DNA of 64,000 bases from Rhizopus arrhizus (taxonomy: Eukaryota; Mucoromycota; Mucoromycetes; Mucorales; Rhizopodaceae), in the NCBI GenBank assembly GCA_024220505.1, contig JAKZZE010000008.1, positions 1,178,001 to 1,242,000 of the forward strand. The letters are read 5' to 3'. Of the stretch, positions 56,244-64,000 are shown in pieces. Positions within the stretch are counted from its first letter, which is position 1. Each line of letters starts with the position of its first letter. A model generated the notes under the pieces. The model did not search any database. It saw only the letters and a program-made list of their open reading frames with translations, and had not been told where the DNA came from. Both the position numbers and the translations under genes were made by a program.

Positions 56244-57613
56244 TTCAGCATTTCGTACTTGTGGTTTAACAGCTTCACAGATGCGACGATACTTCTTTGT
56301 TTTTTCCATCTTGTCTTGACAAGACTTGCTGTATCTATTCGTATGTGGTGCATCAGCAGTAGAATTTTCATGTACACAGTACAAAAGGTCTCGTCTTCCT
56401 GAGTCAATAGTAACATATGATCAGTAATATCTCCATGTCGTTGAGCATTAAGATCTGCTATGTAAGGCGTGGATTCTACGAAAGTGCTTTGAAAACCAAT
56501 ATATCGATGCTTTCTATCATGTCTTTTTTTTTTAGGACTGTGACATCCGCATTATCTGTTTGAATTGTTCCACGAAATCAAAGTACACCAAGCTCTTGAG
56601 GTTTCAAAGTTGCAGAATTCATAATCATCTCAGCCCAGAGATCTATTTTATTGAAACTATTAATCCACCGATGGCCAAATATTTTTACAGAGACTTTTAC
56701 TATCAATTGTTGCATAGCCAGGTATCCAGGTTCTGCGGAAAGGAAAACGATTGATGATAGGAAATTTGAGAGCTTCAAATAAGCGAGCAAGTTGATAGAA
56801 GGTCATTATATGTTCACATGGATTGGCTTTGGCATCATAATAAATATTATTCTATTTGGATGTGTATCGGACAGGACATGAAATCAAGATGGGTATTAGC
56901 CTTTGCAAAGCCTGGTTGTAAATAGGATCTTGAAAAGGAAGTTCGGTAGAGGATGGAACATTAATTTTGGAAGCTAAAATTCCCTTGAATTGTCTTGCCG
57001 GAAGCGTAACTTGTTTATATACTTTGTTGGAGATTGCTTCATTATCCACGCGTTCTTCTTGCTTTTGTCTAATCAAGTATGTTTTTCTTTGGCAACTCTG
57101 TAATAAAGTGTAGATTGCTCGACAAAAATGATTGTCAAAATAAGCTCCAATATTATTGGTATAAGCAGTATATATTCTCAATCCTTCAACTGAAGATGAC
57201 TGTTGAGCATATTTGAGTTCGGGCCTTTCATAAGTAGTATGATTGAGGTATCTTTGAATGAATTGACCAATAAATGTACATCTGCGATCTGTTGCCTCAC
57301 CTACACGGCCACGACGGTAATGCATTAAGAATAACCATATCTCAGAAAAGAATTCCTTGTTAATGTAAGCAGCGATATAAAAATTGTCATCATCTTGAAG
57401 TGCGCAGAGAAATATGAATTTGGACAACGAGTACGTATGCGTTGTAGTAGCATGGATTATGTTTACTAACTCCTTCAATCGCTCTCGATACTGCTTGTTC
57501 CAGCCAATACCATTAATAGATGATTTTACAGATAAAATACGATAATCAGAAACAAGAGTCCCAGTAGTACTCATGGTGCCAGCTGAAGTACTCAGTTGAG
57601 AATCTTCATTCAT
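56240..57613 (-). pseudogene. Second Fanzor, N-terminal half through RuvC-I (inverted piece)
   Basis: Starts MNEDSQLSTSAGTMSTTG; parallels the first Fanzor through TTTHTYSLSKFIFLCALQDD, AAYINKEFFSEIWLFLMHYR, IYYDAKANPCEHIMTFYQLA, FPFRRTWIPGYATIDSK, FRGTIQTDNADVTVLKKK and VTIDSGRRDLLYCVHENSTA (RuvC-I, with Ser for Pro after the Asp). A TAG stop interrupts it after RYTSK, and at least two frameshifts follow. It stops at the inversion junction; the C-terminal half is at 58508-59252 on the other strand. Sequence identity to the first Fanzor is moderate, so this is a separate lineage. Confidence 0.78.
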
Positions 57614-57906
57614 GATGAAGGCTAGTATCACTAATTAAATAAGAAAGATGTGAGCGAACAATTATTACCTTATACCAAACATAATTTACCTATTTGGATA
57701 TGTACGATTAAATAGCATTTTATTTATTAAATTTTTAATATAGATGACCAATGAGCATATAGTAACTTAACTGTACTGCACTTGCTTGGGTCAGATCTGA
57801 AATGATAAAAAGTAATAAAAACCTCTCAAGAGGCAAGAGAAAAAAAGTACAAAAGTCTAAAGAAATCAGAAACAGTATTGAAATACTAGCACTACTACGA
57901 GGACAA

Positions 57907-58507
57907 TCAGTTCATCAGTTTAGCATCAGAAGCAGGAGGAGGAGGAGGAGGAGGAGGAGGAGGAGGAGGAGAAGGGGTTTGATCATGAAATAGATAATAC
58001 ATTTCATGCAGGATAATATAGATAGTGGGCCAACGGACAGACCAAGCAGATACTTCATGAAAAAGTCGAAACTTTTTGAGAGGGAGCTTATTCATAATAA
58101 AGGACATAGGATTTTTGACAGATAAAGGTGGCTGAAGACGCCCATGCATATGGAGACACTCGATAGAATGGGAGCGGGTGAAACTATTACTGGGATGGTA
58201 CAAACAGTTTTGGGTTTACTGTCAGGGGGATAACTAAGACACCAACGAAGGACACGACTACATTCACTGCGAGTCATGAGTAACCAGAGGATTGGATTTT
58301 GAGTTAATGATGCACGACAGGCAGAAAGCAATTTAGTATTAAGGACAATACAGAGACTTGTAAAGGTGTCGTGTAAAAATTGACGGCACAACTGCGTGAA
58401 AGTTCGATCATCAAGATTATCCAGATGAGGCATACCACTTTGCCAAAGGGTGTTTTCTCAAGTCGATTCCAGTGGGAACGGCTTGCAGCATATTGCAGAT
58501 GTGGATA
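57907..58507 (-). pseudogene. LINE-type reverse transcriptase, C-terminal part (inverted piece)
   Basis: Begins at the inversion junction with YPHLQYAASRSHW, then DNLDDRTFTQLCRQFLHDTF, NPILWLLMTRSECSRVLRWC, HPSNSFTRSHSIECLHMHGR and VRWPTIYIILHEMYYLFHDQ. These segments align with the C-terminus of the reverse transcriptase at 62498-63433, including the C/H zinc-like cluster around RSHSIECLHMH. One frameshift lies near 58190. The last part is a proline run encoded by the GGA microsatellite, then a stop at 57907. Confidence 0.8.
57934..57971 (+). repeat. AGG trinucleotide microsatellite
   Basis: About twelve AGG units; read on the minus strand they encode a proline run inside the C-terminal end of the reverse-transcriptase remnant. 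Confidence 0.9.
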
Positions 58508-59252
58508 CTGTTGCTACTTCTCAATCTTTGAATCTATAAAATTTTGAGAAATACCTTAGAAGCCGTGCATTGGTTACTGAATTATTACAAAGGCATTATA
58601 CTGAAACTACAACTAATCATTTGACTACTCATCCCTTGCATCGAAAATTGAAACTGTCCAATTACATTAGAAGGCAGAAAAATAACGAGGTTATGATCGC
58701 CAAATTGAAAAGCAAATTTGGAAATGACGCTGTTTTTGTTATGGGTAACTATTCTGCTCCAAATACCCGATATCAAAAACCTTTGAGAGGTGTCGGATTC
58801 AGAAGGCTGCTGAAGAAACATGAATTTTTGGTGTATTTGATTGATGAGTTTCGAACAAGTCAGTGCTGCCCTTCTTGTGAAAATCGTAGTCTGATAACCT
58901 TCAAGAGAATACCAAATCCACGGCCATATCAAAGACGAAACAATCCTGAATCTATTTGTCATGGTTTACTTAGGTAATCAAATACTCTGATCAACGATTA
59001 TCAAAATTGTTTGCTGACTTTTTTTTGTCTCTAAGATGTACAAACCAAAATTGCAAAGTGACCGTGCAAAATATTTCAGGTACTGAAGAACTTAGTGAAC
59101 GTTTATGGAATCCGGATTTGGCAGCATGCCTAAATATGGTTCATATTGTTCGTAACCTTCGCTTAAATGGTGATCTACTAGAGAGGTTTCAGTATGCTGG
59201 GGCTGAAAGAAGTGGCCCAACTAAAAGAAGAAATTCTGAAGAGAATGAATAA
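58508..59252 (+). pseudogene. Second Fanzor, C-terminal half (RuvC-II to RuvC-III)
   Basis: From the inversion junction: TVATSQSLNL, a TAA stop, NFEKYLRSRALVTELLQRHY, then AKLKSKFGNDAVFVMGNYSA, HEFLVYLIDEFRTSQCCPSC, ENRSLITFKRIPNPRPYQ and CHGLLR. A 61-nt intron with GTAATC...CTAAG ends leads to CTNQNCKVTVQNISGTEELS and LWNPDLAACLNMVHIVR, with the third RuvC Asp. Unlike the first Fanzor, all four zinc-ribbon cysteines (CCPSC and CTNQNC) are intact. The protein ends NSEENE at 59252. The N-terminal half is inverted at 56240-57613. Confidence 0.82.
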
Positions 59253-59705
59253 GTTTTACCTAGAACCCTGTAACTTTCCAACACAGTTACCACTGTGTTA
59301 CACAGGATATACTTTGGTAAGCTTGAGCTTAAATAACTTCTACTTCTGCTTAAAATACTTCCTACTTCTACAATAAATTTACTTTTACTTTTGCACCATT
59401 TTTTTTATGAATTTTTTTTCTCGAAAGTATATCAATAATTTTGGAATAAAGTAGAAATACTGTACATTTCCAATAAAACAAAACAAAAACAGTAATGCGT
59501 GACTGTAGAACCTTCCTTTGCCAGTAAGTTTTGATTGTGAAATTTTAAGATTATCCAATGAGAGGCAGAGTAAACTTTCCAATACTTTCCAAATAAGGGT
59601 TAGTAAGCCACTGCCGTGTTCTTTTCTTATTGAGTCTTTTCATTATTATTAGAAATTATTCTGCTTTCTTTTTTTTATACTTTATAATATAATACTCCAG
59701 TAACT
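59253..59705. other. Intergenic region with a hairpin downstream of the second Fanzor
   Basis: About 0.45 kb. A perfect 8-bp inverted repeat AACACAGT-TACC-ACTGTGTT lies at 59280-59299, 27 bp after the Fanzor stop. The rest is AT-rich and probably includes the promoter of the Q-rich gene. Confidence 0.5.
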
Positions 59706-61172
59706 ATGCCAGGCTTCAGGGGTATTAGAATGGTTTCTTTTGATAAGAACCAACAACAAGTAGTTATTCGTGCACCGCAAGCAATAGTAGCACCAGAATC
59801 CCCAGACCCACAGCTAGTGGAAGTGGAAATAGATTATTTAAAGTGGCCAGAAGTTGCTGTATCAACCCTAATTGATATTATGATTCATTTTTATGCACCT
59901 ATACTTCACGAACAAGAACAAGCTCAAAAAGAAGCCTATTATCAAAAGGCATTTGATGCGTTGGCCTTTCATTTAATACGCTTGGAAAAGGAAAAGGCGT
60001 TATCATCCGAGTTTTTAGAAAACATTACAAAAGAAAAGATGTTTATAAAATGGCGGGAGTTAGAAGATAAATACAATGAGACAGCTCTTTCCTCAGTCCC
60101 TGGTGGCCCTTCCGGACAGCAAATGTGGCCGTATTTTGATAGGATGACAGTTATTTTAAAAAATGAGCGTAACAGACCTCCCGAAGTATCCAAAAACATA
60201 TTGAATGAAGAAAAAAATTCCCCACAACAAAAACAACAACCTCGGATATTTACAATTACCCAATCTCTCACCTCTATTCCTACTCCTGCTACTTCACAAC
60301 ACGAACAGCAGCAACAACAAAATTTACAATCACAGCCACAATCACAACAACAGCAGCAACAAGAAGTTTTTACATGTACTCACGCAACTGCTACTTCACA
60401 ACAAGAGCAACAAGAGCAACAAGAACAACAAGAACAACAAGAACAACAAGAACAACAAGAACAACAGCAACAACAGCAACAACAGATATCCGCAATTTCA
60501 CAGTCACCAACTACTCAACACAATCAACAGTTGTTCATAGTTCCTTATGGTCATACTACTCCTGTTCAAGCACAGCAACAGAATATATCTACAGTCCCAC
60601 CAACTACCATTCGACAACAATATCAACAGCATGTATCCGTGATTCCCCCCAGTATTGCTCCACAGCAACAGCAGTTATTTATCGTTCCTTATGGTCATAC
60701 CTCACCTGTTCAACCACAACATCAACAAGCATCCATAATTACCCAGCCACCAGTCGCTTCACAGCAACAACAGCAGCAAAATCAGCAACGGCAACAAGAC
60801 GTATCCATGATTCCCCAAGTTACTACTGCCACTGTTTCTGCTAACCAACCTATCATCAGCACCAACAGTCCTATGCAGGTATCTGCATCATCTCCAGATA
60901 TCAGCCATGAATTAGAAGAACAGCGACTTATAACAAGCATCGTTGAAAGATCCATTCCACGGGTCTTGGAAGAATTGAAAGTGCAGCAACAACATATATC
61001 TTACAAAGAGCAATATGAACATGAGTTTCGAAATGAACTCTTGTCATTGATGCGTAGGCATGTACAATTGTTAGAAGAGCAAAGAGCAACACAAGAAGAA
61101 GAACGAACGGAAAGAAAGCTTATATTGAAGCGCTTAACAAATGTTTTAAAAAAGTTGACAGATAAAATGTAA
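59706..61172 (+). CDS. Q-rich protein with N-terminal Myb/SANT-like (trihelix or MADF-type) segment
   Basis: 488 residues in one open frame. Residues about 40-160 look like a helical DNA-binding segment of the Myb/SANT-like kind: YLKWPEVAVSTLIDIMIHFY, later KEKMFIKWRELEDKYNETAL and WPYFDRMTVILKNERN. Residues 175-400 are Gln-rich, with a CAA/GAA repeat and two copies of LFIVPYGHT[TS]PVQ. The C-terminal 90 residues form a coiled coil (LEEQRLITSIVERSIPRVLE, then HVQLLEEQRATQEEERTERK). The arrangement fits a transcription factor or a domesticated transposon DNA-binding protein, but neither is proven. It lies between mobile-element remnants yet has no stops. Confidence 0.6.
   Translation: MPGFRGIRMVSFDKNQQQVVIRAPQAIVAPESPDPQLVEVEIDYLKWPEVAVSTLIDIMIHFYAPILHEQEQAQKEAYYQKAFDALAFHLIRLEKEKALSSEFLENITKEKMFIKWRELEDKYNETALSSVPGGPSGQQMWPYFDRMTVILKNERNRPPEVSKNILNEEKNSPQQKQQPRIFTITQSLTSIPTPATSQHEQQQQQNLQSQPQSQQQQQQEVFTCTHATATSQQEQQEQQEQQEQQEQQEQQEQQQQQQQQISAISQSPTTQHNQQLFIVPYGHTTPVQAQQQNISTVPPTTIRQQYQQHVSVIPPSIAPQQQQLFIVPYGHTSPVQPQHQQASIITQPPVASQQQQQQNQQRQQDVSMIPQVTTATVSANQPIISTNSPMQVSASSPDISHELEEQRLITSIVERSIPRVLEELKVQQQHISYKEQYEHEFRNELLSLMRRHVQLLEEQRATQEEERTERKLILKRLTNVLKKLTDKM
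60395..60486 (+). repeat. CAA/GAA trinucleotide repeat encoding a Gln/Glu run
   Basis: Mostly (CAAGAACAA)n and (CAACAG)n within the Q-rich gene; a long overlapping threonine-rich ORF in another frame is its shadow. Confidence 0.85.
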
Positions 61173-62298
61173 AAATATGTAAAAATAAAGCAATCATCAG
61201 ATAAATACATTTACTCAAGTAAATAGAATACCAATATTTTTTATTGTTGATTTGTATTTTTGAACAACGTGTGTATGTTACAGATTAAATCATAATAAAG
61301 ACACTAATGGGTTACTAATCATTTTATTTCATTAAATAATATAATAAAGTTTAGTGTATATGACATTATTTAATGTTCTTTTTATAATTGCGTTTAATAA
61401 CACATACTATTATAGTTAAAAAACCAAGGCATATTTAATTCTACATGTTTAATCTCAACTACCTTATTCGCTTTAAAAGGAAAAAAAAAACTGAAAAAGC
61501 ATTTCATTTTTGAATTAAAAAAGGCTCTATATTCATGCTTGATAATGTACTATTAGTTTTTATTAAAAAACTCATAATTCCTATTTAATGCACACAAGAA
61601 ATGTGTAAAGTTTAAAAGGAAAGTTATTAGAAACAGTGAATTTATTTCATAAAATAACAGGCACTTATTACAGTCTAAAATGAGATGGGAAATTACTACA
61701 AAGACGAGTTTTACAGCCAGCAGTTAAAATAGGCAATGCTCTTGATTCTTAATGTATCGTATGCCCATATTCATCCACTCCTCTTTTTTTGAGTCTGTCT
61801 AATACTTTTATTTTTTTTATGTAATGTATGCGCATTTAATGAAAAATAGATTGGTTAGTTGATCTATTTTATCTTTTATTTTGTTTTTCTTGAAAAGTTT
61901 TTATTGACTAGATTCATAGCGATATTGTTTGACACAGTAGAAAGGTGTGATTGTTCGTCTTTTTTATCATTATTATTTTGCTTTACGTCACAAAGTACTT
62001 TATTAGTGACGCTTATTATTTCTATACTGAAGTATTCTTTTGGCTTCAAATCCCTTTTTATATGATGGTAACCAAGTTTAACGTTAGGATTTTAACCATC
62101 TTAATTTCACTTTTTAAAAAAGTAATACAATTAAAGAGGAACGAGTGTAACTATAGTTTGATGTGGTATTTTAGTCTGAATTTTTATCCTGCTATACTCG
62201 GATTAGAAGTTAATTTCATGAAGCTATGGCTTTAGCTTAACAAAGTTCAAATTTACTATTTACAAATTATATGCTCTTTATTTTTCTATCATTGCTTA
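61173..62298. other. Intergenic region, AT-rich
   Basis: About 1.1 kb. Hydrophobic short ORFs at 61859-62065 and 61951-62235 (+) have no support. No gene or repeat seen. Confidence 0.5.
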
Positions 62299-62312
62299 AT
62301 TTTAACTAATAC
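62299..62312 (+). repeat. Target-site duplication (left copy) of the LINE insertion
   Basis: ATTTTAACTAATAC, repeated exactly at 63437-63450 on the other side of the LINE fragment. Confidence 0.7.
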
Positions 62313-63436
62313 GTTTAATAATAATGTATTTATTGTAAAATTTTAATGACCCAAATTGAGCACATAATAATATGAAATTATTGCATTGCCCGAGCCAGTT
62401 CAAGATTTAGGTGGGAGCTAAAAACCTTTTGATAGGCAAAAGGGAAAAAGGGTAAAGAAGGGAAGAGGTGATAGACAAAGTAACAAACAATACTAGATTA
62501 ATTAGGGCCAAGCCAATGCAAGAGTTTAGAGCCAAGGGGTGGGACCTCAGGAGCGATCTTGTCATGGTGAAGATAGTCAAGTTCATGTAAAATTTGGCAA
62601 ATGGTTGGCCAACGTATAAACCAAGCAGCATATTTCGATCGATTTTGTGTCGTTGGCTTTTTCCTGGAAGTGGGCAAGATATTCAGGAGAAAAGATAAAG
62701 GATCAGCAACAGTGCTTGGTAATTGAAGACGTCGATGCATATTTAGACAAGTGATAGCATGTGACCGAGTAAGTAGATCATGGGGGTGGTATATACACGG
62801 CTTTGGTCTACCACCGGGTAACCAACCCATACGCCAGCGAATTAAGCGACTACGTTCAACATAGGACATCGGTAGCCAGAGGATGGGATCCACAATCAAT
62901 TGGGGGCGACAAGTGGAAAGGAGGATGGAATTGGTATCGGTACGGCGTTTTTCGAGAGTTTCTTGTAGGTGAGCTTGACAAATAGTTTTAAACTGTCGTT
63001 TATTAAGTTGGTTTGGATCAATATCCCTACATCGACGCCAGAGTGGAGAAGTGGTGAGCTTGTACCATTGAGATTGGCTTGAAGAGGTGCGAATATATGG
63101 GAGTAATCTAAAAATAAGGGTATCCTCTGGTGTATTAGTACTACGGAGCAAGAACTTAGCTTGTAAGATATGGGTGCGTTCTTTCATCGTAGGCTGATTC
63201 ACCAGATGTAGCATGACCTTAACGGATGAGCGTGGGCTGCCTCCAAAGATCTGACGTAGACACTGATTTTGACATGATTCCAGCTTCTGGAAATCTTTAT
63301 ATTTCACAGCACTGATTGCAAGACCGTACTCAAGTTGAGGACGCACTATTTGAGAGTAGAATCGTACTGAGAGAAGTTTGTTAAATCCGGTGGAATTAAC
63401 ACCGATGGCAGTCATTTGATTCATAGTCTTCAGGGC
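62313..63436 (-). mobile_element. 5'-truncated LINE insertion with C-terminal reverse-transcriptase ORF
   Basis: Minus-strand open frame (62498-63433) begins NALKTMNQMTAIGVNSTGFN and ends HWLGPN. It is the C-terminal third of the same kind of reverse transcriptase as at 55019-58507: QCLRQIFGGSPRSSVKVMLH, ILQAKFLLRSTNTPEDTLIF, and a C/H zinc-like cluster CIYHPHDLLTRSHAITCLNM. The frame has no stop, so this copy is younger. The 3' UTR (62313-62497) carries a hairpin and an A/T-rich tail. A 14-bp direct repeat flanks it, showing insertion by target-primed reverse transcription with 5' truncation. Confidence 0.78.
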
Positions 63437-63450
63437 ATTTTAACTAATAC
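63437..63450 (+). repeat. Target-site duplication (right copy) of the LINE insertion
   Basis: ATTTTAACTAATAC, identical to 62299-62312. It includes the TA target duplication and first base of the neighbouring Fanzor-element fragment, so the LINE inserted after that element. Confidence 0.7.
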
Positions 63451-63893
63451 AGTGGGGCTGGTAAATTTTGTCGGTTTGAAGAAAATAAACTTTGTTTAGC
63501 AAAAAACAAATGTCGTTTCCAGAAAAATAAATGTCACTAACCTAAATGAAAATTTCGTTTAGTACATTTATTCTTGTCGCTTTGTACTTGTTTTAATGCA
63601 ATACCTGTATTAAATGACCAAAGCGATAACCTTGGTGGTGAATTTTTTGTGATTTTCCTACTTTTGTTCTACTTAAAGATGATCAGTCTAAAGGATATTT
63701 TCTGCTGAAAAGGCTAGAGCGTTCGCCAGTCTTTCTCAAACTATTTAGGATCTTGAGAAAATTCAATACGGCTGCTTGATCGCGATTCCAAAGTCTTCTT
63801 TTTATTCCTGTGGTTTGTTATTTAAGACATGAGAGGCTCTTGCATCTAGCACTGCATTAGTTATCAAGAATTAATCTAATTTTTTTTTTTTTT
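63450..63893 (-). mobile_element. Partial second copy of the Fanzor transposon end
   Basis: Matches 45671-46100: the terminal inverted repeat, the 233-bp non-coding end and the last Fanzor exon (LWNRDQAAVLNFLKILNSLR). The exon contains a TAA stop (63818-63820) where the first copy has CAA, and the match ends in a poly-T run near 63893. It starts with CAGTG after TA at 63448-63449. Confidence 0.85.
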
Positions 63894-64000
63894 TTTTAAT
63901 ATTTATTAAAACTCATCAAAGAATATAAGGATTAAGAGCGAATACAAGTGTATGAAACAGTGACTTGTCGCGAAAATACAAAAGATATTAGAATAAAGAG

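Larger units (their letters stand above)
56240..58507. other. 2268-bp inversion splitting a reverse transcriptase and a Fanzor
   Basis: Left edge reads GCTG-TATC-TTCAGC (TATC at 56240-56243), right edge GTG-GATA-CTGTTG (GATA at 58504-58507). If the segment is turned round, the reverse transcriptase reads through DTLLQKL-YPHLQYAASRSHW and the Fanzor reads through RNAED-TVATSQSLNL, both matching their relatives here in frame. The four-base inverted microhomology sits exactly at both junctions. Confidence 0.85.

Noticed and set aside
57802..57993. Arginine-rich ORF over the AGG repeat
   Set aside because: Produced by the microsatellite; the opposite strand continues a reverse-transcriptase frame.
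60374..60844. Threonine-rich 156-codon ORF
   Set aside because: Out-of-frame reading of CAA/CAG repeats in the Q-rich gene.

Overview
The window looks like nuclear chromosomal DNA from an early-diverging fungus, most likely Mucoromycota (Mucorales-like). The reasons are AT-rich spacers full of homopolymer tracts, many introns of about 45-60 nt with GT..AG ends and CTAAC/CTAAT branch sites, typical fungal housekeeping genes, and mobile elements of types common in that phylum. No species can be named from sequence alone. Exon boundaries given as exact were derived by hand from splice signals plus reading-frame and family agreement.

1-35.6 kb is the gene-dense half. In order: the C-terminal end of a kinesin-3 motor (+), an unidentified coiled-coil protein (-), Elongator ELP3 (-), a serine-rich basic protein with SxIP-like motifs (+), a three-finger C2H2 factor (+), the Cdc48 adaptor p47/Shp1 (-), a coiled-coil protein with a dynein-adaptor CC1-box signature and a C-terminal membrane anchor (+), a small unknown (-), the circularly permuted GTPase GNL1 (-), an MBOAT lysophospholipid acyltransferase (+), enolase-phosphatase E1 (-), a secreted tandem-repeat precursor with Kex2 sites (+), RNA polymerase II subunit RPB2 (-), a TTI2-like protein (+), an IML2/TTC39 protein (+) and an AVT-type amino-acid transporter (-). 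These are ordinary single genes, not one pathway cluster. Several are divergent pairs sharing a 300-450 bp promoter (ELP3/SxIP gene, GNL1/acyltransferase, RPB2/TTI2).

35.6-42.7 kb is a gene desert with at most one transposase-like remnant. It is followed by SURF4/ERV29 (-) and a glucose-6-phosphate 1-epimerase (-).

45-64 kb is a mobile-element region and the most interesting part. A 5.06-kb Tc1/mariner-type transposon (45671-50732) has TA target duplication and imperfect terminal inverted repeats. It carries both a decayed DDE transposase and a large Fanzor (eukaryotic TnpB-like, RNA-guided nuclease family) gene. The Fanzor retains two RuvC aspartates but has a 10-bp tandem-duplication frameshift and has lost one zinc-ribbon cysteine. 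A second copy of its 3' end lies at 63450-63893; the untranslated terminal 233 bp is about four times better conserved between the copies than the adjacent coding exon. A divergent second Fanzor and a LINE-type reverse transcriptase were both split by one 2268-bp inversion (56240-58507), whose breakpoints can be placed at a 4-bp TATC/GATA inverted microhomology. Two 5'-truncated LINE insertions with 11- and 14-bp target duplications share a 3'-UTR hairpin. Also here are a lineage-specific hypothetical with a nuclease-like motif and a Q-rich, possibly DNA-binding protein at 59706-61172.
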